DNA from: an uncultured Bacteroidales bacterium
Lineage (GTDB): Bacteria; Bacteroidota; Bacteroidia; Bacteroidales; JAUNSR01
NCBI GenBank assembly: GCA_947074105.1
Contig: CAMTON010000016.1
Coordinates: forward strand, 1 to 52,376
Reading direction: 5' to 3'
Length of the DNA stretch: 52,376 nucleotides
Part shown: in pieces, positions 30,301-37,253 of the stretch
Position numbering within the stretch: position 1 is the first letter of the stretch
Layout of the letters: each line of letters starts with the position of its first letter
Program-made: the position numbers and the translations under genes
Notes under the pieces: generated by a model
What the model saw: only the letters and a program-made list of their open reading frames with translations
Told to the model about the DNA's origin: nothing
Database searches by the model: none

Positions 30301-30483
30301 CTGACTTCTGCTCTTGCTCTTATTCCCCTTGCCGTAGGAGGCGATCTTCCGGGCAACGAGATTCAGAGTCCTATGGCAAAAGTAATGCTTGGCGGTTTAT
30401 TAAGCTCTACGCTGCTTAACGGCTTCATTGTACCTATCATGTATATCCTTATAAGCAGAAAGAAGCAGGTAAACACATTATGA
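27391..30483 (+). CDS. CusA/CzcA family heavy-metal RND transporter
   Basis: A 1030-residue RND pump with the usual 12 membrane spans and two large periplasmic loops. The TM4 segment GSLVDDAIVDVENVYKRL carries the charged residues for proton coupling in heavy-metal RND (HME) proteins. This TM4 pattern is neither the plain DFG-x3-DGA Zn/Co/Cd form nor the classical DAA Cu/Ag form, so the metal cannot be assigned. It uses proton motive force to expel metal ions through the adaptor encoded just upstream and the outer-membrane factor downstream. It begins 35 bases after the adaptor stop. Confidence 0.95.
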   Translation: MLNKIIKFSLNNRLVVLVGALLLLIAGTYTAMTMEVDVFPDLNAPTVVVMTEAKGMAPEEVERIVTFPIETSVNGATGVRRVRSSSTTGFSVVWVEFDWGTDIYRARQIVSEKLTQIGDEMPSNVGKPTLGPQSSILGEMMIIGLTSEETSLMDLRTIADWTIRPRLLSTGGVAQVTVLGGDIKEYQILVNPDRMRRYNVSLTEIMEATNSMNQNVSGGVLYEYGNEYIVRGLLSTNDIDQLGKVVVKNENDMPVLLENVATVKIGDKTPRMGLASNRANPAVLITVTKQPNTSTLELTEKLDLSVQDLKKSLPSDIVIDTDIFRQSRFIESSISNIQKSLFEGGFFVVIILFLFLMNIRTTVISLITIPISLLVSILVLRIMGMTINTMSIGGMAIAIGSLVDDAIVDVENVYKRLRENFARPKEEKESIRTVVFEASKEVRLPILNSTFIIVASFVPLFFLSGMEGRMLMPLGIAFIVALFASTGVALTLTPVLCSYLLGKEKSIAALREPIVAKKIKGWYETALAWALKKKKIVLGATAVILILAIGAFFTLGRSFLPSFNEGSFTINVNTMPGISLEESDSIGRRAEVILLSVPEINTVARKTGRAELDEHALGVNTSEIEAPFTLKKRSRSEVTKEIREKMEQLNGVNIEIGQPISHRIDAMLSGTKANIAIKLFGPDLNKLYSLANQIKNEIDNVKGVADLNVEQQVDRPQIKIEPRREIMAKYGVTPAQFAEYVNVLLAGEVVSQVYEENRSFDLTVKADDDFRNGIEKIKSITVDANGRKIPFEYIANITSSAGPNTISRENVSRKIVISANVADRDLRSVVNDIQKTIDSNISLPEGYHIEYGGQFESEQAASRILTITSLGSILVIFLLLFGQFKSMTQSAVILINLPLALIGGIFTLFFTDGIISIPAIIGFISLFGIATRNGMLLIDRYNELIKEGMSVKESVIAGSLDRLNPIIMTALTSALALIPLAVGGDLPGNEIQSPMAKVMLGGLLSSTLLNGFIVPIMYILISRKKQVNTL

Positions 30484-30515
30484 TCCTGTTTGTTTGTAAA
30501 ATATTAAGATGAAAC

Positions 30516-30577
30516 ATGGCATGCCATATATCAATATTATATAAACATGCGTTTTGAGGCGTGGGAAACCATGCCTC
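30516..30577 (+). other. Intercistronic hairpins between pump and channel genes
   Basis: The 12-bp perfect palindrome ATGGCATGCCAT (30516-30527) is followed by a stem-loop, GAGGCGTGG-GAAA-CCATGCCTC (30556-30577). The stem-loop has nine pairs, one of them G-U, and a GNRA-type tetraloop. No T-tract follows, so it is more likely an RNA-stability or processing element than a terminator. Confidence 0.5.
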
Positions 30578-30660
30578 TATATAAAATCATTACGTAAACA
30601 CAACTGTAATTTATTTTTGTAAGTCACATGTTTACATTTGTAAATTCTAAGATTATAGAT

Positions 30661-31854
30661 ATGAGAAAGAATATAATCCTTGCATTAAGTCTGTTTTTCA
30701 GCGGAACGCTATTATTCGCTCAGCAAAACTCAGAAGAACAGATACGCAACGCGCTAAGTGAGATTGAAACAAACAATACAACACTTAAGGCTCTTAAACT
30801 GGAAACCGACGCTACAATACTCGATAATAAATCCGGCCTTAACCTTGCCGATCCGGAGGTAGGCTTCAATTATCTTTGGGGCAGTCCTTCCGATATAGGA
30901 AAAAGAAAAGATTTCAGCGTTACACAGAGCTTTGACTTCCCTACTCTTCTTGGCTACAGAAGTGATGTAGCCAGACAGCAGAATATGCTTGCCGAAGTTG
31001 AATATCGTCGTGGCAGGATCGAACTTCTTCTTGAAGCACAGAAACTTATAATAGAACTTATCTCTTATAATTCTCTTCTTGATGAACTGAACATAAGATA
31101 TGGCTATGCCGATAAGATTGTAGAAGCTTATCAGAAAGGTTTTGATCTTGGTGAAACCAATGTCCTTGACCTTAACAAGGCAAAGATGGAGATTATAAAG
31201 ATCAGAAACGATGTAAAACGTATCGATACTGAAAGGGAAATTGTAAGCAACACCCTTAAGACTCTTAACGGAGGAGTCCCTGTTGAGATAACTGCTACAT
31301 CTTTCGATCCTGTCATGCTTCCTCAGGACTTTGATACATGGTATATGACAGCTCAGGCTACAAGTCCGGTTCTTGAATATGTACGTGCCAACCTTGAACT
31401 TACAAAAGAAGAAGTGAAATATAACAAATCACTATGGGCACCAACCATAACTGCAGGTTATATGTCGGAGGACATAGTAGGCGAAAAGTTTCAGGGTATA
31501 ACTCTTGGTGTCTCAGTACCGCTTTGGTCGAATAAAAATAAGATCAAACAGGCCAAAGCAGCAGTCAGAGCTGCCGAATCGGCAGAATATGACGCCAAAC
31601 TGCAATTTTACAATTATATATTCAACGTATATACAAGAACACGTTCGCTGGGAGAAATTGCATCAGATTATACTACGGGACTGACACAGGTCGATAATGC
31701 GGCTCTTCTTATGAAAGCTCTTAACGCCGGTCAGATAAGTCTGCTTGATTATATAATGGAAACACAACTTTACTATGAGCTTATAACTCAGAAAATAGAA
31801 GCTGAAAAAGAATTCAGAATATCTCTTGCCGATTTATACGCTACCGAATTATAA
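30661..31854 (+). CDS. TolC-family outer-membrane factor (CzcC-like)
   Basis: A 397-residue protein starting at ATG 30661 (MRKNIILALSLFFSGTLLFAQ, a signal peptide). The frame is open upstream to 30628 but that extension would spoil the signal. Long amphipathic helices with Asn/Leu/Ala heptads in two similar halves match the OEP/TolC fold, a trimeric channel through the outer membrane and periplasm. It completes the tripartite pump with the adaptor and RND genes directly upstream. A strong terminator follows. Confidence 0.92.
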   Translation: MRKNIILALSLFFSGTLLFAQQNSEEQIRNALSEIETNNTTLKALKLETDATILDNKSGLNLADPEVGFNYLWGSPSDIGKRKDFSVTQSFDFPTLLGYRSDVARQQNMLAEVEYRRGRIELLLEAQKLIIELISYNSLLDELNIRYGYADKIVEAYQKGFDLGETNVLDLNKAKMEIIKIRNDVKRIDTEREIVSNTLKTLNGGVPVEITATSFDPVMLPQDFDTWYMTAQATSPVLEYVRANLELTKEEVKYNKSLWAPTITAGYMSEDIVGEKFQGITLGVSVPLWSNKNKIKQAKAAVRAAESAEYDAKLQFYNYIFNVYTRTRSLGEIASDYTTGLTQVDNAALLMKALNAGQISLLDYIMETQLYYELITQKIEAEKEFRISLADLYATEL

Positions 31855-31867
31855 ATATAACTATAGC

Positions 31868-31913
31868 AAAAAAACAGCATCAATACACATTCCCGTATTG
31901 ATGCTGTTTTTTT
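31868..31913 (+). terminator. Metal-efflux operon terminator
   Basis: A 19-bp perfect stem (31868-31886 with 31895-31913) with an 8-base loop; the right arm ends in seven T. It starts 14 bases after the channel gene stop. Nothing else is seen up to 32103. Confidence 0.9.
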
Positions 31914-32103
31914 ATAGTTAATTTCTTTAGAAACAATAATCAATTTTACCATTACACATCTCTTCAATCCCGTCTCCGGTATTTACACCGATAAACAATA
32001 TAATCCACAACATATTTTACTTTGCCGTAGCAAATAAAACTAACAACAGTGCATCAGTAAGAAAGGAGAACCTTATAATGGTTTTTCCGTTTTAATATAT
32101 TTC

Positions 32104-32895
32104 TCAGAAAGGTATTAATGAATTATAAACCTGACCATATTTATCATTAAAGATCTTATATGTTATTTCTTCTTCATAATCGGAAAGAAAAATAACAGAA
32201 ACAGAATCTCCTTCATTGGGAAAGTTGAAATAAAATGATTTAACATCTATCTCTCCTGACATAAACAAAAAGCTTTGTCTTCTTAAAACAGTATTGTCAT
32301 AACTTAAATCAAACATCAACGGTTCCTTTATATCTATATTAAACATCATATCGTAATCATTCTCTTTCAGAATTCCATGGCCTGTAAGCTCGGTAAATCT
32401 ATAGAAGGCAACAGTCGAGTCCTCCGGACTTTCTGTCAACTCCCTTTTCAGCTTTAAAATCAGCTCAGTGGAAAAAGCCGTAGAATCATTATTATAAACA
32501 ATTGAAAGATCTTCATCCTTTACCCTGATATCATAATAATAATAGTTGTCAGTTCGTGATTCGAATACCCTCCAGCTTTTATCAAATATGCCCTTTTCCT
32601 GATTCAGTACATAATAATCAGCTACCTCTATAGTATCGCCATATTCTCTGACTTTAAGCCTCGGGAAATAAGTATCTTCTATTTCATATTTTTCCTGATT
32701 AGTCTGAGCGTCAATCCATTTATCTATATTCTCACAGGTGTTATACATATTTACATATTTGAATAAACAGGAGTTTGCACTTAAGAACAGATGATATCCC
32801 GGTGTAGTTTTTCGTGGAGCTTCATATCGTTCCACTATACAAGAATTCAATAACAGGATTAAAATCCCTGAAATTATATATCTAGATTTTTTCAT
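32104..32895 (-). CDS. Lipoprotein of unknown function
   Basis: A 263-residue protein that I do not recognise. The N-terminus MKKSRYIISGILILLLNSC is a lipoprotein signal. The remainder is rich in Tyr, Asp and Glu and appears to be mostly beta structure (for example ESRTDNYYYYDIRVKDEDL). It follows the OMP gene by 19 bases on the same strand, so the two form a likely operon and may act together at the envelope. Confidence 0.7.
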   Translation of the reverse strand: MKKSRYIISGILILLLNSCIVERYEAPRKTTPGYHLFLSANSCLFKYVNMYNTCENIDKWIDAQTNQEKYEIEDTYFPRLKVREYGDTIEVADYYVLNQEKGIFDKSWRVFESRTDNYYYYDIRVKDEDLSIVYNNDSTAFSTELILKLKRELTESPEDSTVAFYRFTELTGHGILKENDYDMMFNIDIKEPLMFDLSYDNTVLRRQSFLFMSGEIDVKSFYFNFPNEGDSVSVIFLSDYEEEITYKIFNDKYGQVYNSLIPF

Positions 32896-32914
32896 TTTGA
32901 CTTAATTTAAAAAG

Positions 32915-33535
32915 TTATTTTTTTGCTCCGAAACGATAACCGATCCCTGCCTTCAGAACACCTTCGGTGCTTACTCCGGCTTCTCCGAAAAAGAATACTC
33001 TGCCTCCTATCGACATGCCGACAGCAACTACGTCTAAGGAGCCTATCACCGACTTATACTTCCAGTTGTCAAATTTCCTGGTTTTATAATCCTCTGTTTC
33101 AAGATCATAACCGATGCCTGCACCCAGCGAAGAATAAAGTTTAACTCCGTTAAGTCTGAACCAGTCGAATCTCACTTTCGCCATCACCGAAAAAAGATGC
33201 CATCTTCGCTGCGAAATAACCGCATCAGTATAATAATCATGACTTTTCTGCCACATACCTGCATATGAGATACCTCCTCCGAAAGCAAGCCATCTTTTTG
33301 CCTGATAAGTGTAAGTAAGATTAATAGACGGTGTTCCCCATTTATCACCCAGGTAATCAGTACCATCATACAGGCCGGAATAATAAATACAGTCACGGTC
33401 AAAAACTTCTATCGGGTTTACCTGTCCTGCCGATAAACGGAATTCATGATAGCCGGCTTCTTTCCATCGCTGAGAACTCGCTTCAAGCGATAGAAACAGT
33501 GCCAGTAAAACAATAAGTAGTCTGTAAGTTTTCAT
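32915..33535 (-). CDS. Small outer-membrane beta-barrel protein
   Basis: A 206-residue protein starting at the ATG at 33535 (MKTYRLLIVLLALFLSLEASSQ, a signal peptide); an upstream Met would add seven residues before it. The rest has alternating aromatic and polar residues (GGISYAGMW, LYSSLGAGIGYDLE) and ends in VLKAGIGYRFGAKK, like 8-10 strand outer-membrane barrels of the OmpW/OmpX size. Its role is unknown. It leads the two-gene unit with the lipoprotein. Confidence 0.75.
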   Translation of the reverse strand: MKTYRLLIVLLALFLSLEASSQRWKEAGYHEFRLSAGQVNPIEVFDRDCIYYSGLYDGTDYLGDKWGTPSINLTYTYQAKRWLAFGGGISYAGMWQKSHDYYTDAVISQRRWHLFSVMAKVRFDWFRLNGVKLYSSLGAGIGYDLETEDYKTRKFDNWKYKSVIGSLDVVAVGMSIGGRVFFFGEAGVSTEGVLKAGIGYRFGAKK

Positions 33536-33553
33536 ATAAATAAATTTATGGCG

Positions 33554-33561
33554 CAAATATA
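33554..33561 (-). promoter_or_regulatory. -7 box for the OMP gene
   Basis: The minus-strand reading is TATATTTG, matching TAnnTTTG. It is 19 bases upstream of the start at 33535. It lies downstream of the 33640-33687 terminator, so the OMP has its own promoter. Confidence 0.5.
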
Positions 33562-33630
33562 ATCATAAATTCATCTATTAACTTATTTATATTTAAATTA
33601 TATAAAAGAACAGCATTGCCTGTAAATAAT

Positions 33631-33820
33631 AAAAAAACCGCCCGATGACAATGTTGCAACCGTGCAGTGGCAATATTGTCATCGGGCAGTGTTAATATGA
33701 TAACTGTACAACTTTTTTAAAACCGACGGAATGTAAAAAATTAATATTTTTATTTAGAATTATATTTTCAATCTTAAAACAGAACAGATTTGGCTTTTTG
33801 AAAGATATTCGTACTTAAAA
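33631..33820 (-). ncRNA. Candidate minus-strand small RNA
   Basis: An intrinsic terminator faces left at 33631-33687: arms 33640-33657 and 33670-33687 pair over 18 bp with one G-U, followed by UUUUUUU. Two copies of a minus-strand TATCTTTG, matching the -7 box, lie upstream at 33821-33828 and 33842-33849. No ORF lies between. The OMP gene has its own promoter past the terminator, so the transcript would be about 170-190 nt of non-coding RNA. Confidence 0.45.
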
Positions 33821-33874
33821 CAAAGATATAATGTAATAAAACAAAGATAAATTAATTCATATTATCACATTTCG

Positions 33875-33904
33875 TTTGCATATTATTCAAAATTGTTATT
33901 TTTG
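33875..33904 (+). promoter_or_regulatory. Promoter of the trpB2-type gene
   Basis: TTTG at 33875-33878 and TATTTTTG at 33897-33904 match the Bacteroidetes -33 and -7 elements with an 18-base spacer. The transcript would start near 33911, 23 bases before the ATG. Confidence 0.65.
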
Positions 33905-33933
33905 CGCATATTAACAAATAATACTTAATTAAT

Positions 33934-35295
33934 ATGAAACAAAAGAGATATCTATTACCTGAAGATAAAATCCCGACACATTGGTATAACGTAGTGGCAG
34001 ACATGAAAACCAAACCTATGCCGCCACTTAATCCCGGTACAAAAGAACCTTTAAAACCGACCGATCTTTATCCTCTTTTCGCAAAACAACTTGCAGATCA
34101 GGAACTGGATCAGGAAAATGTATGGGTTGAAATACCTGAAGAAGTAAGAGAAATGTATAAAAGCTACCGTTCTACTCCGCTTGTAAGAGCATACGGTCTT
34201 GAAAAGGCACTTGGAACTCCTGCTCATATATATTTTAAAAATGAAAGTGTGAGTCCTGTTGGTTCTCATAAGCTTAATTCGGCTCTTGCACAGGCATATT
34301 ACTGTAAGAATGAAGGTGTAACCAACATTACAACTGAAACAGGTGCAGGACAGTGGGGAGCAGCGCTTTCATACGCGGCTAAAGCATTCGGACTTGATCT
34401 TGCCGTTTATATGGTTAAGATCAGCTATCAGCAGAAACCTTACCGCCGTTCTATTATGCAGACTTACGGAGCACAGGTCATCGCCTCACCTTCTATGTCA
34501 ACAAAAGCGGGAAGAAAAATTCTGACCGAACATCCTAATTATATGGGTTCACTTGGAACTGCTATTTCAGAAGCCGTTGAGCTTGCAATGTCGACAGAAA
34601 ACTGTAAATATACTCTTGGATCCGTTCTTAATCATGTGACACTTCATCAGACCGTAATCGGTCAGGAAGCTGAAATGCAGATGGAAATGGCTGGTGAATA
34701 TCCGGATATCGTAATCGGATGCTTCGGCGGCGGCTCGAACTTCGGAGGTATCTCATTCCCTTTTATGCGACATAACTTCACGGGAGAAAGGAATACACGC
34801 TTTATTGCAGCAGAGCCGGCATCATGTCCGAAACTTACACGCGGTCAGTTCCATTATGACTTCGGTGATGAAGCAGGTTATACTCCGCTTCTTCCTATGT
34901 TTACTCTTGGACACAATTTTGCTCCGGCAAATATTCACGCAGGAGGTCTGCGTTATCACGGTGCTGGAGTGATCGTTTCTCAGCTGTTGAAGGACAATCT
35001 TATGGAGGCAGTAGACATCCAGCAGCTTGAAGCATTCGATGCAGCCGTGCTTTTTGCTGAAGCTGAAGGCATCATTCCTGCGCCTGAATCTTCTCATGCT
35101 ATCGCAGCTGCAATTCGCGAAGCTAAAAAATGCACAGAAACGGGAGAACAGAAAACTATCCTGTTCTGTCTTTCAGGACACGGACTTATCGATATGGCTT
35201 CTTATGATCAGTATCTTGCGGGAGATCTTGTAAACTATTCTCTTTCTGATGAAGAAATAGCAAAAAATATCGAGCAGATTAAAGACCTTGTATAA
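33934..35295 (+). CDS. Tryptophan synthase beta-like PLP enzyme (TrpB2 type)
   Basis: A 453-residue PLP-dependent enzyme with the longer TrpB2 form. The PLP Lys is Lys113 in GSHKLNSALAQ; the phosphate-binding loop is GCFGGGSNFGG. ETGAGQWGAALSYAAKAFG and PYRRSIMQTYGAQV are typical of the family. It would join indole and serine to make tryptophan. TrpB2 often acts without TrpA, and no trpA or other trp gene is in this window. That raises indole salvage as an alternative role. It has its own promoter and terminator. Confidence 0.93.
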   Translation: MKQKRYLLPEDKIPTHWYNVVADMKTKPMPPLNPGTKEPLKPTDLYPLFAKQLADQELDQENVWVEIPEEVREMYKSYRSTPLVRAYGLEKALGTPAHIYFKNESVSPVGSHKLNSALAQAYYCKNEGVTNITTETGAGQWGAALSYAAKAFGLDLAVYMVKISYQQKPYRRSIMQTYGAQVIASPSMSTKAGRKILTEHPNYMGSLGTAISEAVELAMSTENCKYTLGSVLNHVTLHQTVIGQEAEMQMEMAGEYPDIVIGCFGGGSNFGGISFPFMRHNFTGERNTRFIAAEPASCPKLTRGQFHYDFGDEAGYTPLLPMFTLGHNFAPANIHAGGLRYHGAGVIVSQLLKDNLMEAVDIQQLEAFDAAVLFAEAEGIIPAPESSHAIAAAIREAKKCTETGEQKTILFCLSGHGLIDMASYDQYLAGDLVNYSLSDEEIAKNIEQIKDLV

Positions 35296-35313
35296 CACAG
35301 GTTCAAAGAAAAT

Positions 35314-35357
35314 AAAAAAGCGTGAAACCGGATATTATTCCGTTTTCACGCTTTTTT
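35314..35357 (+). terminator. trpB2 terminator
   Basis: AAAAAAGCGTGAAA pairs with TTTCACGCTTTTTT, and the stem extends inward through CGGA/TCCG with one mismatch. It starts 19 bases past the stop. Confidence 0.9.
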
Positions 35358-35384
35358 GTCATATATGATTAAGACTCTCATTAA

Positions 35385-36023
35385 CTAAAAAGAAAATATC
35401 TCATTGAGATTTACCGATGCTTCGACATCAGTAAAAGCATTTACCGATTTTATCATCTTGTCGGCAAGAAGAGATGTCGGGAGCGGTTTATATTTTCTCA
35501 TCAGTCCCATTCTGTTCATTATTTTTAATCCGGCAACTACCATACATTCAGCAAGCCTGTTGCTGTTAGGCCGGTCAAGCATACCGGGCCGGAATATTAT
35601 AAACCTGTCAAAATGCAGCTCCCTTATCTTATTTTCAAGAGCTCCTTTCATCTTTGCATAAAAAAAGCTGCTGTTGGCATCTGCATTTGAAGATGATACA
35701 AGCACGCATGTATGTACACCGTTATTTTTTGCAATTGCTGCCATTTTAAGCGGAATCTCATAATCAACCTGCCATTGTGCATCCTTTGACCCTGCATTCT
35801 TTAATGTTGTCCCTATACAAGAAAACAGCACATCACCGTTTATTACGTCCGCAAACTTCTCTATATCGGAAAAGTCGGTAACGTATTCTGTCAACTTATC
35901 ATTTCTGAGTATAGTCTCCTTTCTTACAAAGATTACAACAGAATCATAAGTATCATCTTTCAGCAATGCGTCAACGAGAGGTTTTCCCGTGGCGCCGGTA
36001 GCTCCGATTACAATAGCTTTCAT
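35385..36023 (-). CDS. NAD(P)-binding Rossmann-fold protein (atypical SDR)
   Basis: A 212-residue protein with the NAD(P)-binding motif AIVIGATGATGKPLVDALL at the N-terminus and the later segments DVLFSCIGTTLKNAGSK and FIIFRPGMLDR. It resembles the HTATIP2/YwnB-type atypical short-chain dehydrogenases, for which no clear reaction is known. No catalytic Tyr-x3-Lys pair is evident. It stands alone, convergent with the trpB2-type gene. Confidence 0.82.
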   Translation of the reverse strand: MKAIVIGATGATGKPLVDALLKDDTYDSVVIFVRKETILRNDKLTEYVTDFSDIEKFADVINGDVLFSCIGTTLKNAGSKDAQWQVDYEIPLKMAAIAKNNGVHTCVLVSSSNADANSSFFYAKMKGALENKIRELHFDRFIIFRPGMLDRPNSNRLAECMVVAGLKIMNRMGLMRKYKPLPTSLLADKMIKSVNAFTDVEASVNLNEIFSF

Positions 36024-36343
36024 ATTTTTTATCTTTCTTACGCTTTTCTGAATTAATTTTAATTCTTCAATATATTAACATAAATTGAATATACAATGTT
36101 GCTATATGATTAATTATTTAGGAAGTTTTCCTGAATAATATATTAAATAAGTATTTAGGATAAACCAATTCTGTCATACCGTTAAAAATAATATTATACT
36201 CAATAATTCCTGTCATAAATTCATTTACCTAAAGAAACAGCAAAATGAACAAATCAAATATCTCTATGTTTAACTCTCAGAAGGTAAACATCTAATGCTT
36301 TATCTAATAAACAAGATTAAAAATTGAAGTAAATTAAAAACTT
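36024..36343. other. Divergent gap, no gene
   Basis: 320 AT-rich bases with no ORF. A weak plus-strand TATGTTTA at 36265-36272 (one base off the -7 consensus) may serve the OmpA-like gene. Confidence 0.4.
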
Positions 36344-37018
36344 ATGAAAAAGTTATTTTCAGGATTGGTAGTTGTATTAGGTTTAGGTATGTTTTTATTC
36401 AGTTCCTGCCACTCTAAAAAAGATTCAGTTTATACAGCACCAGCAACACAGACTGTTACCGATACAATGATCGGAACACAATTGGCAGTACCGGTTACTT
36501 ACCAGATTACTCAGCAGGTTAATAACAAGATGAAACAGCAGCAGACAGAGCTGGTTAACGGCTGGGAAGTTATCGATTACGCAACAGGTGGAGGTGACAC
36601 TCTTGTTTCTGTAGATTTACTTGCGGATTCTAACGGACTTCAGGCTATTAAACTTGGTTTGAATGACACTGAATTATTTGCAATCAATTCCGCAAAATTA
36701 ACTCCGAAAGCTGATGCAGTTTTAGCCAGAGTTGCTAAGAACCTTAACAATTTCCCTGAAACCGATGCTACTATTATCGGTTATACCAGCCACACAGGCC
36801 CGGAACAGTTCAACGTAAAATTATCTAAAGAAAGAGCTAATGCTGTTATGAATTACCTTATCTCTAAAGGGGTAAACAAAAACAGACTAAAAGCAATGGG
36901 TAAAGGTTGGAACGATCCTGTAGCTTCTAACGCAACAGCGAAAGGCAGAGCTAAAAACCGCCGTGTAGAAATTTGGGTAACAGCCAATCAGAAAATGTTG
37001 GACAACCTAAGTAAATAA
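36344..37018 (+). CDS. OmpA family lipoprotein
   Basis: A 224-residue protein. The lipoprotein signal MKKLFSGLVVVLGLGMFLFSSC is followed by a short Gln-rich linker and a C-terminal OmpA/Pal domain (about 115-215) with TIIGYTSHTGPEQFNVKLS, ERANAVMNYLISKGV and the NRRVEIWV end. The domain holds peptidoglycan non-covalently and anchors the outer membrane to the wall. The short form without a barrel is Pal-like. It is a single-gene unit. Confidence 0.92.
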   Translation: MKKLFSGLVVVLGLGMFLFSSCHSKKDSVYTAPATQTVTDTMIGTQLAVPVTYQITQQVNNKMKQQQTELVNGWEVIDYATGGGDTLVSVDLLADSNGLQAIKLGLNDTELFAINSAKLTPKADAVLARVAKNLNNFPETDATIIGYTSHTGPEQFNVKLSKERANAVMNYLISKGVNKNRLKAMGKGWNDPVASNATAKGRAKNRRVEIWVTANQKMLDNLSK

Positions 37019-37057
37019 TTTTTAATCAGATTGCTGAAAAGCAAAAAAGTTTATAGG

Positions 37058-37089
37058 AAAGGATGGCTGTTTTCAGTCATCCTTTTTTT
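37058..37089 (+). terminator. Terminator of the OmpA lipoprotein gene
   Basis: AAAGGATGGCTG pairs with CAGTCATCCTTT with one G-U, followed by a T run to 37089. It is 39 bases after the stop. Confidence 0.85.
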
Positions 37090-37253
37090 ATTTGGTAAAA
37101 AAAGAAATATCGAAACATAATCAAAAAATAAATCTTCATTATTTAAAATTAATTTCCTTTTTTAAGGTTCATATCTGATGATTAACCTTTTTCTGAGTCT
37201 TAGTTATTGATTAATGTTTATCTTTACGGAATTAGAAAAAAGAATAACATAAA

